The position numbers and the translations under genes are program-made. Shown in pieces: positions 32,108 to 43,452 of a stretch of DNA of 64,000 nucleotides (position 1 is its first letter; each line of letters begins with the position of its first letter). The notes under the pieces were generated by a model. That model was not told the origin of the DNA, made no database searches, and saw only the letters and a program-made list of their open reading frames with translations. The DNA lies in contig NZ_JAQMYP010000001.1 of NCBI RefSeq assembly GCF_028369295.1, positions 310,001 to 374,000 of the forward strand. The letters run 5' to 3'. This stretch comes from Streptomyces sp. HD. Its GTDB lineage: Bacteria > Actinomycetota > Actinomycetes > Streptomycetales > Streptomycetaceae.

Positions 32108-33013
32108 ATGGTGGAGTGGGACATCCGGAAGCTGCAGATCCTGCGGACACTGCGGGAACGGGGGACCGTCACCGCGACCGCCGAGGCGCTGCGGATGACG
32201 CCGTCGGCCGTGTCGCAGCAGCTGACCAATCTCGCCAAGCAGGTCGGCGTTCCGTTGCTGGAGGCACACGGGCGGCGGGTGCGGCTGACGGACGCGGCCC
32301 GGCTGGTGCTGCGGCATGCCGAGGCCGTGTTCGAGCAACTGGAGCGGGCCGACGCGGAGTTGGCGGCCTATGCGCACGGCGAGGTAGGGGAGGTGCGGAT
32401 GGCGGCCTTCTCCACGGCGGTGCCCGCGCTGGTGGTGCCGGCCGTGCGGGCGCTGCGGAAGACAGCGCCCGGGGTGGCCGTACGGGTACGGGAGGCGGAG
32501 GCCGGGGAGGCGTACGAGCTGCTGGCCGCCGGGGAGGTGGACCTCGCCCTGTCGCTGGCGGCGCAGGCACCGACGGTGGGCGACGCACGCTTCACCCGGG
32601 TGCCGTTGCTGGCGGATCCCCTGGACGTCGCCCTCCCCAAGGAGCACGGCCTGGCGACCCCCGAAGGACGACAACGGCTTCGGCTGGCCGACCTCGCCGG
32701 GGAGGACTGGATCTTCGGCGGCAGCGGGCCGTGGTCGGACATCACCCGGGGGGCCTGCGAGGCCGCCGGCTTCAGCCCACGGCAGGGGCATTCCGCGGCC
32801 GGGTGGACCGCGATTCTGGCGATGGTGGAGGCGGGGATGGGGGTGGCGTTGGTGCCGCGGATGGCCGCCGTGGGGAGAAGCGGCGTCGCGATGCGCGAGG
32901 TGGGGGAGCCGCGGCCGGTTCGGCATGTGGTGGCGGCGGTGCGCAGGGGTGGGGAGGACTCCCCGGCGGTGGGGAGGGTGCTCGACGCCCTCCGGACGGT
33001 GGCGGCGACATAG
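32108..33013 (+). CDS. LysR-family transcriptional regulator
   Basis: The product is 301 aa: winged helix-turn-helix at 1-65 (IRKLQILRTLRERGTVTATA, TPSAVSQQLTNLAKQVGVPLLE) then a LysR effector domain. ATG 32108 comes 6 nt after TAGGTT (32096-32101), which overlaps the very end of the second EamA gene, so the transcript is likely leaderless. It is same-strand with the transporter rather than divergent, so target assignment is uncertain. The second EamA gene is the first candidate. Confidence 0.92.
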   Translation: MVEWDIRKLQILRTLRERGTVTATAEALRMTPSAVSQQLTNLAKQVGVPLLEAHGRRVRLTDAARLVLRHAEAVFEQLERADAELAAYAHGEVGEVRMAAFSTAVPALVVPAVRALRKTAPGVAVRVREAEAGEAYELLAAGEVDLALSLAAQAPTVGDARFTRVPLLADPLDVALPKEHGLATPEGRQRLRLADLAGEDWIFGGSGPWSDITRGACEAAGFSPRQGHSAAGWTAILAMVEAGMGVALVPRMAAVGRSGVAMREVGEPRPVRHVVAAVRRGGEDSPAVGRVLDALRTVAAT

Positions 33014-33054
33014 CCGGGGGCGTCAGGCCCTCATTCCCATCCGCGGACTCGGGG

Positions 33055-33168
33055 TCACTCCGGCGTGAACTCGTACTGAAGTCCGTGGAGATGGCCTGCC
33101 TTGATCATGACGGTGGCTTCGATGGGACGCTGGTCGTCGCTGTGAACGAGCTGTTGAGTCAGCGGGAA
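33055..33168 (-). pseudogene. possible gene remnant (C-terminal fragment)
   Basis: On the minus strand an open frame without a start reads PEFPLTQQLVHSDDQRP then IEATVMIKAGHLHGLQYEF and ends at TGA 33055. Its composition looks protein-like and unlike the random frames nearby. It begins right where the DUF1203 gene stops, in another frame. I read it as the tail of a lost gene. No family is recognised. Confidence 0.3.
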
Positions 33169-33169
33169 C

Positions 33170-33655
33170 TCAGGACCGGCGGACCTCGTACAGGAAGCAG
33201 CCGTACTCGACGGCCCGGACGTGGACGAGTGCCACCGCCGGGTCGTCGAACGCCTCCCGGAACGCCGCCTCGAAGTCCCCCTGTTCCGGGTGTTCCGGCA
33301 CGAGCCGCCCGCCCAGGATGTGCCCCTCGGCCGAGTAGCGCCGCACCGTGCGGTGGGCGTTGGCGAAGGGCAGCGTGTCCCCGTCCGGCCCCGCGCACTC
33401 GTCCGCGTGGATGAAGACGGGACCCTGCTCGTCGTAGGCCCCCGGAGCGGCCCCCGTCTCCGCCGCCCAGCGGCGCAGGGGAGCGTACGAGACCAGGGCG
33501 ATCCGCTCGCCGGGCGTGCTGCGGCGCAGGCAGCAGCGCAGCGGCGCCCCGCCCTCGTCGTCGGTCACGGGAACCGTGCGGCGCCCGGCGTCGTCGACGG
33601 AGCGCAGCTCCTTCAGGGCCGTCGGTTCGATGGGTCGTACGAGGTATGCCGTCAT
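33170..33655 (-). CDS. DUF1203-family protein
   Basis: The product is 161 aa from ATG 33655 (MTAYLVRPIEP). The DUF1203 pattern is clear: DDEGGAPLRCCLR, TPGERIALVSYAP, GPVFIHADECAG, RRYSAEGHILGGRLV. No catalytic mechanism is established for the family. There is no signal peptide or membrane helix, so it is cytoplasmic. It is divergent from pepN with a 119-nt shared region. Confidence 0.87.
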   Translation of the reverse strand: MTAYLVRPIEPTALKELRSVDDAGRRTVPVTDDEGGAPLRCCLRRSTPGERIALVSYAPLRRWAAETGAAPGAYDEQGPVFIHADECAGPDGDTLPFANAHRTVRRYSAEGHILGGRLVPEHPEQGDFEAAFREAFDDPAVALVHVRAVEYGCFLYEVRRS

Positions 33656-33774
33656 GGCCCCAGCCTCACCCGCCCGTGCCCCGTCCACCGGCGGTAAACG
33701 GACATCGCGCTCCGTCAGGTCACGTGGAAGGATGACCGAACCGCCGAACCTACACATATCGAGGAGATGACCGC

Positions 33775-36348
33775 GTGCCTGGCACAAACCTGACTCGCGA
33801 CGAGGCTCAGCAGCGGGCCCAGCTGCTCACCGTCGAGTCCTACGAGATCGATCTCGACCTCTCCGGCGCGCAGGAGGGCGGTACCTACCGGTCTGTCACC
33901 ACGGTGCGCTTCGACGTCACCGCGACCGGCGCGGAGTCGTTCATCGACCTGGTGGCCCCGACCGTGCACGAGGTGACGCTGAACGGCGACGCGCTCGACC
34001 CGGACCAGGTCTTCGAGGACTCCCGGATCGCACTGCCCGGCCTGCTTCAGGGCCCGAACGTCCTGCGCGTCGTCGCCGACTGCGCGTACACCAACACGGG
34101 TGAGGGCCTCCACCGTTTCGTCGACCCCGTCGACCAGCAGGCGTACCTGTACACCCAGTTCGAGGTCCCGGACGCGCGTCGCGTCTTCGCGTCCTTCGAG
34201 CAGCCCGACCTGAAGGCCACCTTCCAGTTCACCGTGAAGGCGCCGGAGGGCTGGACGGTCATCTCCAACTCGCCCACCCCGGAGCCCCAGGACAACGTCT
34301 GGGCCTTCGAGCCGACGCCGCGCATCTCGACGTACATCACCGCGCTCATCGTCGGCCCGTACCACTCCGTGCACAGCGTCTACGAGAAGAACGGCCAGTC
34401 CGTCCCGCTCGGCATCTACTGCCGCCCCTCGCTCGCCGAGTACCTCGACTCGGACGCCATCTTCGAGGTGACCCGGCAGGGCTTCGACTGGTTCCAGGAG
34501 AAGTTCGACTACGCCTACCCGTTCAAGAAGTACGACCAGCTGTTCGTGCCGGAGTTCAACGCGGGCGCGATGGAGAACGCCGGCGCGGTGACCATCCGCG
34601 ACCAGTACGTCTTCCGGTCCAAGGTGACGGGCGCGGCGTACGAGACGCGCGCGGAGACCATCCTGCACGAGCTGGCCCACATGTGGTTCGGCGACCTGGT
34701 CACCATGGAGTGGTGGAACGACCTGTGGCTGAACGAGTCGTTCGCCACCTACACCTCCATCGCCTGCCAGGCGCACGCCCCCGAGTCGCGCTGGCCGCAG
34801 GCGTGGACCACGTTCGCCAACCAGATGAAGACGTGGGCGTACCGCCAGGACCAGCTGCCGTCGACGCACCCGATCATGGCGGAGATCAGCGACCTGGACG
34901 ACGTGCTCGTCAACTTCGACGGCATCACGTACGCCAAGGGCGCCTCCGTGCTCAAGCAGCTCGTGGCGTACGTCGGCATGGACGAGTTCTTCCGGGGCGT
35001 GCAGGCCTACTTCAAGCGGCACGCGTACGGCAACACGCGCCTGTCCGACCTGCTGGGCGCCCTGGAGGAGACCTCCGGCCGCGACCTGAAGACCTGGTCG
35101 AAGCTGTGGCTGGAGACGGCGGGCATCAACATCCTGCGCCCCGAGATCGAGACGGACGCCTCCGGTGTCATCACGTCCTTCTCGATCCGCCAGGAGGCTC
35201 CGGCCCTCCCGGCCGGCGCGAAGGGCGAGCCGACGCTGCGCCCGCACCGGATCGCGGTGGGCCTGTACAACCTGGACGAGGAGTCCGGCAAGCTGCTGCG
35301 CGACGAGCGCATCGAGCTGGACGTGGACGGTGAACTGACCGCCCTGCCGCAGCTGTCGGGCAAGCGCCGCCCGGACGTCGTCCTCCTCAACGACGACGAC
35401 CTGTCGTACGCGAAGGTCCGCCTGGACGAGCAGTCCCTCGCCTTCGTCACCGAGCACCTCGGCGACTTCGAGGCGTCCCTCCCCCGGGCCCTGTGCTGGG
35501 CGTCGTCCTGGGACATGACGCGTGACGCCGAGCTCGCCACCCGCGACTACCTCTCCCTGGTCCTGTCGGGCATCGGCAAGGAGTCCGACATCGGCGTCGT
35601 GCAGTCGCTGCAGCGCCAGGTGAAGCTGGCGATCGAGCTGTACGCCGCCCCGGTCACCCGCGAGGCCCTGCTGACCCGCTGGACGGACGCCACGCTGGCC
35701 CATCTGCGCGCGGCCGAGGCGGGCGGCGACCACCAGCTGGCGTGGGCTCGGGCGTTCGCGGCGACGGCCCGTACGCCGGAGCAGCTGGACCTGCTGGAGG
35801 GCCTGCTGGACGGCTCCCACTCCCTGGACGGCCTGGCCGTCGACACGGAGCTGCGCTGGGCGTTCGTGCAGCGCCTGGCGGCGGTGGGCCGCTTCGACGA
35901 GACGGAGATCGCGGGCGAGTACGAGCGAGACAAGACGGCGGCCGGCGAACGCCACGCCGCCACGGCCCGCGCCGCCCGCCCGACCCCGGAGGCCAAGGCC
36001 GAGGCCTGGTCCTCGGTCATCGACTCCGACAAGCTCCCGAACGCGGTCCAGGAGGCCGTGATCGGCGGCTTCGTGCAGACCGACCAGCGTGAACTGCTGT
36101 CCCCCTACACGGACAAGTTCTTCGAGGTCGTCAAGGACATCTGGGACTCCCGCTCCCACGAGATCGCCCAGCAGATCGCGGTCGGCCTCTACCCGACGCT
36201 CCAGGTCTCGGAGGAGACCCTGCAAAAGACGGACGCCTGGCTGTCGTCGACGGACCCGAGCGCGGCCCTGCGCCGCCTGATCTCGGAATCCCGGGCGGGC
36301 GTGGAACGCGCGCTCAGGGCCCAGGCGGCGGACGCGGCGGCCGAGTAG
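33775..36348 (+). CDS. pepN: M1-family aminopeptidase N
   Basis: The product is 857 aa from GTG 33775 with GAGGAG upstream. It has the M1 exopeptidase motif GAMEN at 264-268 and zinc site HELAH at 298-302 with Glu321 (LNESF), the HExxH-x18-E arrangement. The C-terminal ERAP1-like helical domain fills from about 520. It removes N-terminal residues from peptides in the cytoplasm and there is no signal peptide. A second, diverged copy lies at 49350-51977. A strong hairpin follows the stop. Confidence 0.96.
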   Translation: MPGTNLTRDEAQQRAQLLTVESYEIDLDLSGAQEGGTYRSVTTVRFDVTATGAESFIDLVAPTVHEVTLNGDALDPDQVFEDSRIALPGLLQGPNVLRVVADCAYTNTGEGLHRFVDPVDQQAYLYTQFEVPDARRVFASFEQPDLKATFQFTVKAPEGWTVISNSPTPEPQDNVWAFEPTPRISTYITALIVGPYHSVHSVYEKNGQSVPLGIYCRPSLAEYLDSDAIFEVTRQGFDWFQEKFDYAYPFKKYDQLFVPEFNAGAMENAGAVTIRDQYVFRSKVTGAAYETRAETILHELAHMWFGDLVTMEWWNDLWLNESFATYTSIACQAHAPESRWPQAWTTFANQMKTWAYRQDQLPSTHPIMAEISDLDDVLVNFDGITYAKGASVLKQLVAYVGMDEFFRGVQAYFKRHAYGNTRLSDLLGALEETSGRDLKTWSKLWLETAGINILRPEIETDASGVITSFSIRQEAPALPAGAKGEPTLRPHRIAVGLYNLDEESGKLLRDERIELDVDGELTALPQLSGKRRPDVVLLNDDDLSYAKVRLDEQSLAFVTEHLGDFEASLPRALCWASSWDMTRDAELATRDYLSLVLSGIGKESDIGVVQSLQRQVKLAIELYAAPVTREALLTRWTDATLAHLRAAEAGGDHQLAWARAFAATARTPEQLDLLEGLLDGSHSLDGLAVDTELRWAFVQRLAAVGRFDETEIAGEYERDKTAAGERHAATARAARPTPEAKAEAWSSVIDSDKLPNAVQEAVIGGFVQTDQRELLSPYTDKFFEVVKDIWDSRSHEIAQQIAVGLYPTLQVSEETLQKTDAWLSSTDPSAALRRLISESRAGVERALRAQAADAAAE

Positions 36349-36373
36349 CAGTAACGGTCGTAATACGTACGCC

Positions 36374-36413
36374 GATGAGGGCGCCCGGTGCAACTGCGCC
36401 GGGCGCCCTCGTC
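36374..36413 (+). terminator. terminator after pepN
   Basis: A 15-bp stem (core GAGGGCGCCCGG/CCGGGCGCCCTC, with one G-T wobble in the extension) and 10-nt loop begins 26 nt after the pepN stop. Confidence 0.85.
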
Positions 36414-36436
36414 CATGGGAGGGTGCTCGGCCGAGT

Positions 36437-37152
36437 TCAGCCCACTCCGCAGCGAGCGAGTGCAGCACGAACCTGGTCGAGCCCCTCCACTCTCCGCTTG
36501 TCCCGGTCGGGCATCTGGTCGCCCAGGCGCCAGCGCCAGGCCGAGAACATCGCCCAGTTCAGCGCGCGGCACCCGTGAATCAGGCCGTGGTCGGCCCCCG
36601 CATAATGCTTTCCCACTTCTTCGGGCGCATGGGCGAGGTCGAACTCGACAGGCCCACGGCAGCACGTGGCGAGGTCCACGAAAAGCGGCCCTCTTCTCGT
36701 GTTGAGGAGGTTGCCCGGATGCGGCTCGCCGTGCAGCAACTGGTCGCCGGCTCTCTCGATGCCGATTGCGGCGCTCAGGCCGCTGAGGGTGTCGCTGAGG
36801 AGTTCCCGGTCGGAATCGGGCAGCTCGGGGGACTGCTCCCGGTCGTTCACCACTCCGAGCGCCCCGGCGACTCGATCGGTGAAATGCGGTGCGTCCAGAT
36901 CGAGCCGACCCGAGGCGCTGGCTCAGCCACCGGAGCGTCGGCGCCGACGAGGCGGCGGGCAGCCTCGATTTCGAACTCGGAATCAGCCAGATGCGCTGAA
37001 GGCGCGACCCGAGCCAGCACATCGCAAGGGACCAGACGAAGCGCCACACGGTCCGAGTCGTGGACGACGACCACATCGTCGACCTGAACGCCCAGCTCCG
37101 AAGCGGTCGCCCGTCCTGCCTCAACTGCGCGCCGGAGTTCTAACGGCTCCAT
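36437..37152 (-). pseudogene. aminoglycoside phosphotransferase-like gene, inactivated
   Basis: An N-terminal piece from ATG 37152 (MEPLELRRAVEAG, VVVVHDSDRVALRLV) runs to about 36900 and then falls into a frame ending at TGA near 36847. The C-terminal piece continues in another frame from DLDAPHFTDRVAGAL (about 36893) through the catalytic LLHGEPHPGNLL and metal-binding VDLATCCRGP to the stop at 36437. Comparing with the family, roughly 40-50 residues between the N lobe and the C lobe are missing and the frame is shifted at the join. A deletion is the simplest cause. The intact gene would have encoded an APH-family small-molecule kinase. Confidence 0.72.
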
Positions 37153-37203
37153 CCTTCCTCGCGCAGACGGACGGCTGGCTGTCGTGCGTGAGCAGTCGTA
37201 CGA

Positions 37204-37247
37204 CGGGGAGGGGGACCAGGCGCCGCGGCACCTGGTCCCCCTCCCCG
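37204..37247 (-). terminator. terminator after asd
   Basis: A perfect 17-bp stem (CGGGGAGGGGGACCAGG and complement) with a 10-nt loop lies 47 nt past the asd stop on the minus strand, and also insulates the pseudogene downstream. Confidence 0.88.
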
Positions 37248-37293
37248 ATTCACACCTGTCGTCCGCAGCTGCCTGCGTGCCGACGTCAGCCCT

Positions 37294-39146
<1,853 letters not shown>

Positions 39147-39147
39147 C

Positions 39148-39915
39148 ATGACCGCCGAGAACGACAACCGTGAAGGCCGTACCGGTGTCGACGCGCTGAT
39201 GGCCGCGCTCACCGACGAGCCGCTCGGCGACGAGGCGCGCGCGGACGCCGCCTTCATGGCCGAGCACCGGTCGGCCGCCGCGGATGTGGCGCTGCTGCGC
39301 GAGCAGCTGGAGATCATCGGGCACGCGCTCGCCGAACCACCGGCGCCGGTCCCGGTCCCGGAGCCCGAGCATGCCCCCGCCCCCGCCCCCGCCCGCGTAC
39401 GCCGCCCCGCCCGCGTCCGGCACCGGATCCGAACCGTCGCCCTCGGCTCCCTCGCCGTGGCCGCCGCCGCGTCCGTGCTGGTCGGCCTGGGCTGGCTGCT
39501 GACGCACGCCGGGTCAGGCGACGCCATGAACTCGGACGCGGGCGGCGCGGCCGACAGCAAGGCGGCCGCCTCACCGTCCGTCGGCGCGGACTTCGGCAGC
39601 CCCGACTACCTCGCCTGCTCCCGCCTCGTCGCCGAGGGCGTCGTCACCGCCGTGGAGCCGGTGCCAGGCACGACACAGGAGCGGATCACTCTGCGCGTGA
39701 CCCGCGCCTACCTGCCGGAGAAGCCCGGGAAGAACGGGGACAAGGTGACCTTCGAGATGGAGAAGGACTCCGTCCTCAAGGGCGAACACCTCCTGGTCGG
39801 CATCCCCCGGGACGCCACGACCCCGGACGTCTGGTTCATCGGCGAGGAGGACATCGCCCCGGAACGGGCCTGGATCACCGCTTCTCTCCGCGAGGCGCCC
39901 AAGCCGACCTGCTGA
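39148..39915 (+). CDS. membrane-anchored putative anti-sigma factor
   Basis: The product is 255 aa. A cytosolic N-terminal part (1-90) with an acidic/Ala start and a Pro-rich linker (about 62-85) is followed by one membrane helix (about 96-118) and an extracellular domain of about 130 residues with two Cys. No HxxxCxxC zinc anti-sigma motif is visible, so its class is uncertain. It starts 1 nt after the sigma stop and is certainly co-transcribed. The outer domain (DYLACSRLVAEGVVTAVEP) could sense an envelope signal. Function rests mainly on context. Confidence 0.78.
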   Translation: MTAENDNREGRTGVDALMAALTDEPLGDEARADAAFMAEHRSAAADVALLREQLEIIGHALAEPPAPVPVPEPEHAPAPAPARVRRPARVRHRIRTVALGSLAVAAAASVLVGLGWLLTHAGSGDAMNSDAGGAADSKAAASPSVGADFGSPDYLACSRLVAEGVVTAVEPVPGTTQERITLRVTRAYLPEKPGKNGDKVTFEMEKDSVLKGEHLLVGIPRDATTPDVWFIGEEDIAPERAWITASLREAPKPTC

Positions 39916-39922
39916 CGGCAAA

Positions 39923-39950
39923 GGGCGGGCGCCCCTACGGACGCCCGCCC
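39923..39950. terminator. bidirectional terminator
   Basis: A 9-bp perfect stem GGGCGGGCG/CGCCCGCCC with a 10-nt loop lies between the convergent anti-sigma and subtilase genes. Confidence 0.8.
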
Positions 39951-39971
39951 CCATTGCCGTACTCGAACGAA

Positions 39972-42900
39972 CTACGGCGTGACCTTCTCGATCTTCACGC
40001 TGCCCGTGCCCGCGACCGTGCCGCGCGCGTTCAGCAGCTGGACCTGGCCGAAGAACGCACGGCCCTCGGGCGCCGCCGCGGCGGCGGTGACGCTGCCCGT
40101 GACGGTGGCCGAGTCACCCGTGCCGAGCTTCACCGGCGCCGACTCGTCGACCTTGACGGTGCCGAGCGCGGCGGAGAAGAACACGTCCAGGTAGTCGTAC
40201 GCCGTCGAACCGGCCGGAATCGAGTAGCCGATGACGTCGATCGTGTACGTCCCGGCGGCCGGGTTCGCGACCGACACCGCCTCCTCGGAGTCACCGTCGG
40301 CGGAGCTTCCCACCTCGGTGCCGGCGGCGTTGCGGACGACCAGGTCGAGGTCGGCGGCGGCGTCGGAGACGTTGCCGATGGAGACGTCGAGCGAGGTCGC
40401 GCCCGCGGGCACCTCGACCGTGGTGGTCTGCGTGGCGCCCTGGGCGATGGTCGGACGCGCGGTCTTCGACGAGCCGAGCGGGCCGCCGGCCAGCTTGCCG
40501 TCGATCGCGGCGTACTTGTTGGTCACCTTCCAGGAGGCGGCGGCCGGGGTGCCGACCTTGGCCTCGGGGACGGTCACGGTCTCCGGGTCGAAGGCCGCGC
40601 CGAGGACGGTGACGTCCAGCTTGTACGGGTTGTCGAGCAGCGGCGACGTACGGCGCGACTCGACCTCGATCTCCCAGACGCCGGGCTGCGGGTCGGCGTA
40701 GGAACGCACGTCCGGCTTGCAGCCGTTGCCGGCGAGGTAGTTGTTGTAGCAGTACGGCGTGCCGGTGTTGTCGGACGGGGTGCCGTACGGGTGGATGGCG
40801 ATGAACCGGGTCTGGCTCTTGTCCTTGAGCCCGCCGATCGCGACCTCCAGCGACTTCGCGCCCTCGGGGACGGTGACGAAGTACGACTTGGTGCTGTTGC
40901 GCTGCACCGAACCGGACGCCGAGTAGCTGTACTTGAGCGGCGCGGAGACCACGACCGTGTTGAGGATCTGCTTGTCGACGCCCTCGGTGCGCGGGTCGTC
41001 GACCTCCAGGATCGCGCTCTTGAGACCGGCCGAGGACGGCTTGGCGGCGACCTTGACGGTGACCGGCTTGTTCAGGCCGAGGCTGATCTCGTCGGAGCCG
41101 ACGATCCGGAAGGTGCCGCCCGCGTTGTTCTCCAGGTTCAGCTCGTGCCGGATCGCCTTGTCCGAGCCGGACGTACGGGTGATCGTGACGTCGTACGTCT
41201 TCTTCTGCCCGGCCTTGAGGCCGCCCTCGCGGTCGTAGACGCCCGTGCCGAAGCCCGGCGTCTTCAGGAGCTGGTCGATCGCGGTGTCGACCGGCGCCTT
41301 CACCGTGTACTCGTGGGCGGTGGCGCCGTCACGGATGGAGTCCCAGGCGTCCTCGATGTTGATGAGGCCGGCACCCTCCTCGTACGCCTGAACACCCTTG
41401 ATGTGGTCGGCGGTCGAGGTCAGCGCGGTGCGCAGCTTCGCCGGGGTGAGGGCGATGCGCTTCTGCTTGGCGGCCGACAGGAGCAGCGCGGACGCGCCCG
41501 CGGCCTGCGGGGACGCCATCGAGGTGCCCTGGAGCATGCCGTAGCCGGCCGGGAGCGGGTAGCCCGCCTCGGCGACCGGGGCGCCCGGCAGCCAGGTCTG
41601 GATGCTGTTGATCGCGGCACCCGGGGCGACCAGGGTCGGGGTGAAGCCGCCGTCCTCACGCGGGCCGCGCGAGGAGAACGGCATCATCGCGTACTTCTTC
41701 TCCACGGCCGAGCCGTAGTTGGCGGCCCAGGTCTCCTTGGAGATGCTCGCGCCGACCGAGATGACCTTGTCGGCGAGGCCCGGGTCGCCGATGGTGTTGG
41801 CGCCGGGGCCGGAGTTGCCGGCGGAGATGACGAGCTGGACGCCGTAGGTGTCGATCAGGCGCGTGTAGAGCTCGGCGCGGGCGTTGTTGCCGTCGTTCAG
41901 CGCCGGGAGGCCGCCGATGGACATGTTGACGATGTCGACGCCGCGGTTGGTGACGAGGTCGATCATGCCCTCGGTGAGCGCGACGTTGGTGCAGCCGCCG
42001 GTCCAGGTGCAGGCGCGGGAGGAGACGAGCTTGGCGCCCGGTGCCTCGCCGTTCATGTCGCCGCCGAACAGGCCGTTGGCGGCGGTGATGCCGGCGACGT
42101 GCGTGCCGTGCTCGGACTCGATGACGCCGATGTTGACGAAGTCGGACTTCTTGCCGACCCAGTCGCCGCCCAGCGGGTCCATCGGCACGTCCTTGCGGAT
42201 CTGCACGACGAACGGCTGCCGCTCGGCGACGTCGGTGGCCGGGTTGTCGGTGCCGAAGTACCCGATCTGGTAGCCGTCCTTGTACGGCTTCATCGGGGTG
42301 TCGTCACCGAAGTCGTTGTTGTTGTTGAGGTCGACCCGGACCGTGCCGTTCGCCGCGTCGTAGAGGACGCCCCACGAGTCGGTCTTGTCGCCGTCGCGGT
42401 TGGCGTCGCCCGCCGCGTCGCCCCCCGTGGTGTACGACTCCAGGAAGGTGCTCACCTGGTACGAACCCGCGGGCGCCGTCCAGGTCTTGCCGCCGTAGGT
42501 GAAGGTGGGCCCGGAGACGGAGGTCACCATCGGGCGCCAGGTGCGGTCGCTGTCGAGCAGCGGGTCGGTGGCGGTGACCCAGTCGACGATCTTCCGCTCA
42601 CCGGTGGTGGTCTTCTGCAGGGCGGGATGCCCGAGGTCCACACCGCTGTCGAGGATGCCGATGGTGATGCCACGGCCGTCGGACTTCGGATGGTCCTCGA
42701 CGAAGTCGACGGCGCCCGTCTCGAACGACGGGTTGTACGGGTTCTCGGCCGGAGTGTTCTTGTCCGGGGCCGAGGCCGCGACGGCGGCGGCCGACGACTG
42801 CTTCGTGTCGACGGCGGGGTCGTCCAGGGGTATCTCCTCGCGCAGGTCGATGCCGTGCACCGAGGAGAGCTTCGCCGCGGCGGCGATGGCCTTGTCGGCC

Positions 42901-43259
42901 TTGCCGGTGGGGACGGTCGCCCGGACGTAGCCGAGCTTGTCGTAGGTACGGCCCACAGAGCCGACCGCGTCCAGCTGCTCGGTGACCTTCTCGGTCTGGC
43001 CGGGCGCGGTCGCGATCATCATCGTGACGTTCTTGTCGCCGTCGGCCTTGGCCTCGGCGAGCAGGTCGGCGTCGTCCGAACCGAGCTTGTCGTGAGCGGA
43101 CTTGACGCTCGGGTCCGTCGCGGCGGGCGCGGGGTCCACGGCCAGGGCCATGGGTATCGGCCCGGCTGCGGAGAGCGCGGCGACGAGACCGGCGGCCACG
43201 GCTATGCGGGCCGCGCGTCTCGCGCCGGGCTTAGGTTCGCGCTGGGGGGTGAGGGTCAT
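39972..43259 (-). CDS. secreted subtilisin-like serine protease (S8), large multidomain
   Basis: The product is 1095 aa from ATG 43259 (MTLTPQ), preferred because AAGGGA lies 5 nt upstream; ATGs at 43265 and 43286 are less well placed. It has a basic N-terminus, a hydrophobic core and an ALA-VD cleavage site near residue 40, then an inhibitor prodomain (about 41-165). The catalytic triad is Asp204 (GILDSGVD), His384 (SEHGTHVAG) and Ser580 (GTSMASP), with Asn482 at the oxyanion hole. The Asp-to-His spacing is large, so the catalytic domain has an insertion. After about 640 come beta-rich PPC/Ig-like domains. It degrades proteins outside the cell. Confidence 0.95.
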   Translation of the reverse strand: MTLTPQREPKPGARRAARIAVAAGLVAALSAAGPIPMALAVDPAPAATDPSVKSAHDKLGSDDADLLAEAKADGDKNVTMMIATAPGQTEKVTEQLDAVGSVGRTYDKLGYVRATVPTGKADKAIAAAAKLSSVHGIDLREEIPLDDPAVDTKQSSAAAVAASAPDKNTPAENPYNPSFETGAVDFVEDHPKSDGRGITIGILDSGVDLGHPALQKTTTGERKIVDWVTATDPLLDSDRTWRPMVTSVSGPTFTYGGKTWTAPAGSYQVSTFLESYTTGGDAAGDANRDGDKTDSWGVLYDAANGTVRVDLNNNNDFGDDTPMKPYKDGYQIGYFGTDNPATDVAERQPFVVQIRKDVPMDPLGGDWVGKKSDFVNIGVIESEHGTHVAGITAANGLFGGDMNGEAPGAKLVSSRACTWTGGCTNVALTEGMIDLVTNRGVDIVNMSIGGLPALNDGNNARAELYTRLIDTYGVQLVISAGNSGPGANTIGDPGLADKVISVGASISKETWAANYGSAVEKKYAMMPFSSRGPREDGGFTPTLVAPGAAINSIQTWLPGAPVAEAGYPLPAGYGMLQGTSMASPQAAGASALLLSAAKQKRIALTPAKLRTALTSTADHIKGVQAYEEGAGLINIEDAWDSIRDGATAHEYTVKAPVDTAIDQLLKTPGFGTGVYDREGGLKAGQKKTYDVTITRTSGSDKAIRHELNLENNAGGTFRIVGSDEISLGLNKPVTVKVAAKPSSAGLKSAILEVDDPRTEGVDKQILNTVVVSAPLKYSYSASGSVQRNSTKSYFVTVPEGAKSLEVAIGGLKDKSQTRFIAIHPYGTPSDNTGTPYCYNNYLAGNGCKPDVRSYADPQPGVWEIEVESRRTSPLLDNPYKLDVTVLGAAFDPETVTVPEAKVGTPAAASWKVTNKYAAIDGKLAGGPLGSSKTARPTIAQGATQTTTVEVPAGATSLDVSIGNVSDAAADLDLVVRNAAGTEVGSSADGDSEEAVSVANPAAGTYTIDVIGYSIPAGSTAYDYLDVFFSAALGTVKVDESAPVKLGTGDSATVTGSVTAAAAAPEGRAFFGQVQLLNARGTVAGTGSVKIEKVTP

Positions 43260-43288
43260 CGGCATCCCTTGTTGGTAAAGGAGCATCT

Positions 43289-43315
43289 GTCGTCCGGAAT
43301 GCGATCCCGGACGAC
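43289..43315 (-). other. 5' leader hairpin of the subtilase mRNA
   Basis: GTCGTCCGG/CCGGACGAC, a 9-bp stem with a 9-nt loop, lies 30 nt upstream of the subtilase start. It could stabilise the leader of a highly expressed secreted-protein mRNA or be a regulator site. Confidence 0.4.
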
Positions 43316-43452
43316 CGCACAGCTTTATGCAAGGGAAGGATGTTTGGGAAGAGTTGACCGAATCGAAATGGACGGATGGGGAAAACCCCCGACGAACTTT
43401 GGGGAGATCAGCCGCAAACGGGACATGTCGACGGTGGCGCTAATGTCCGTAC

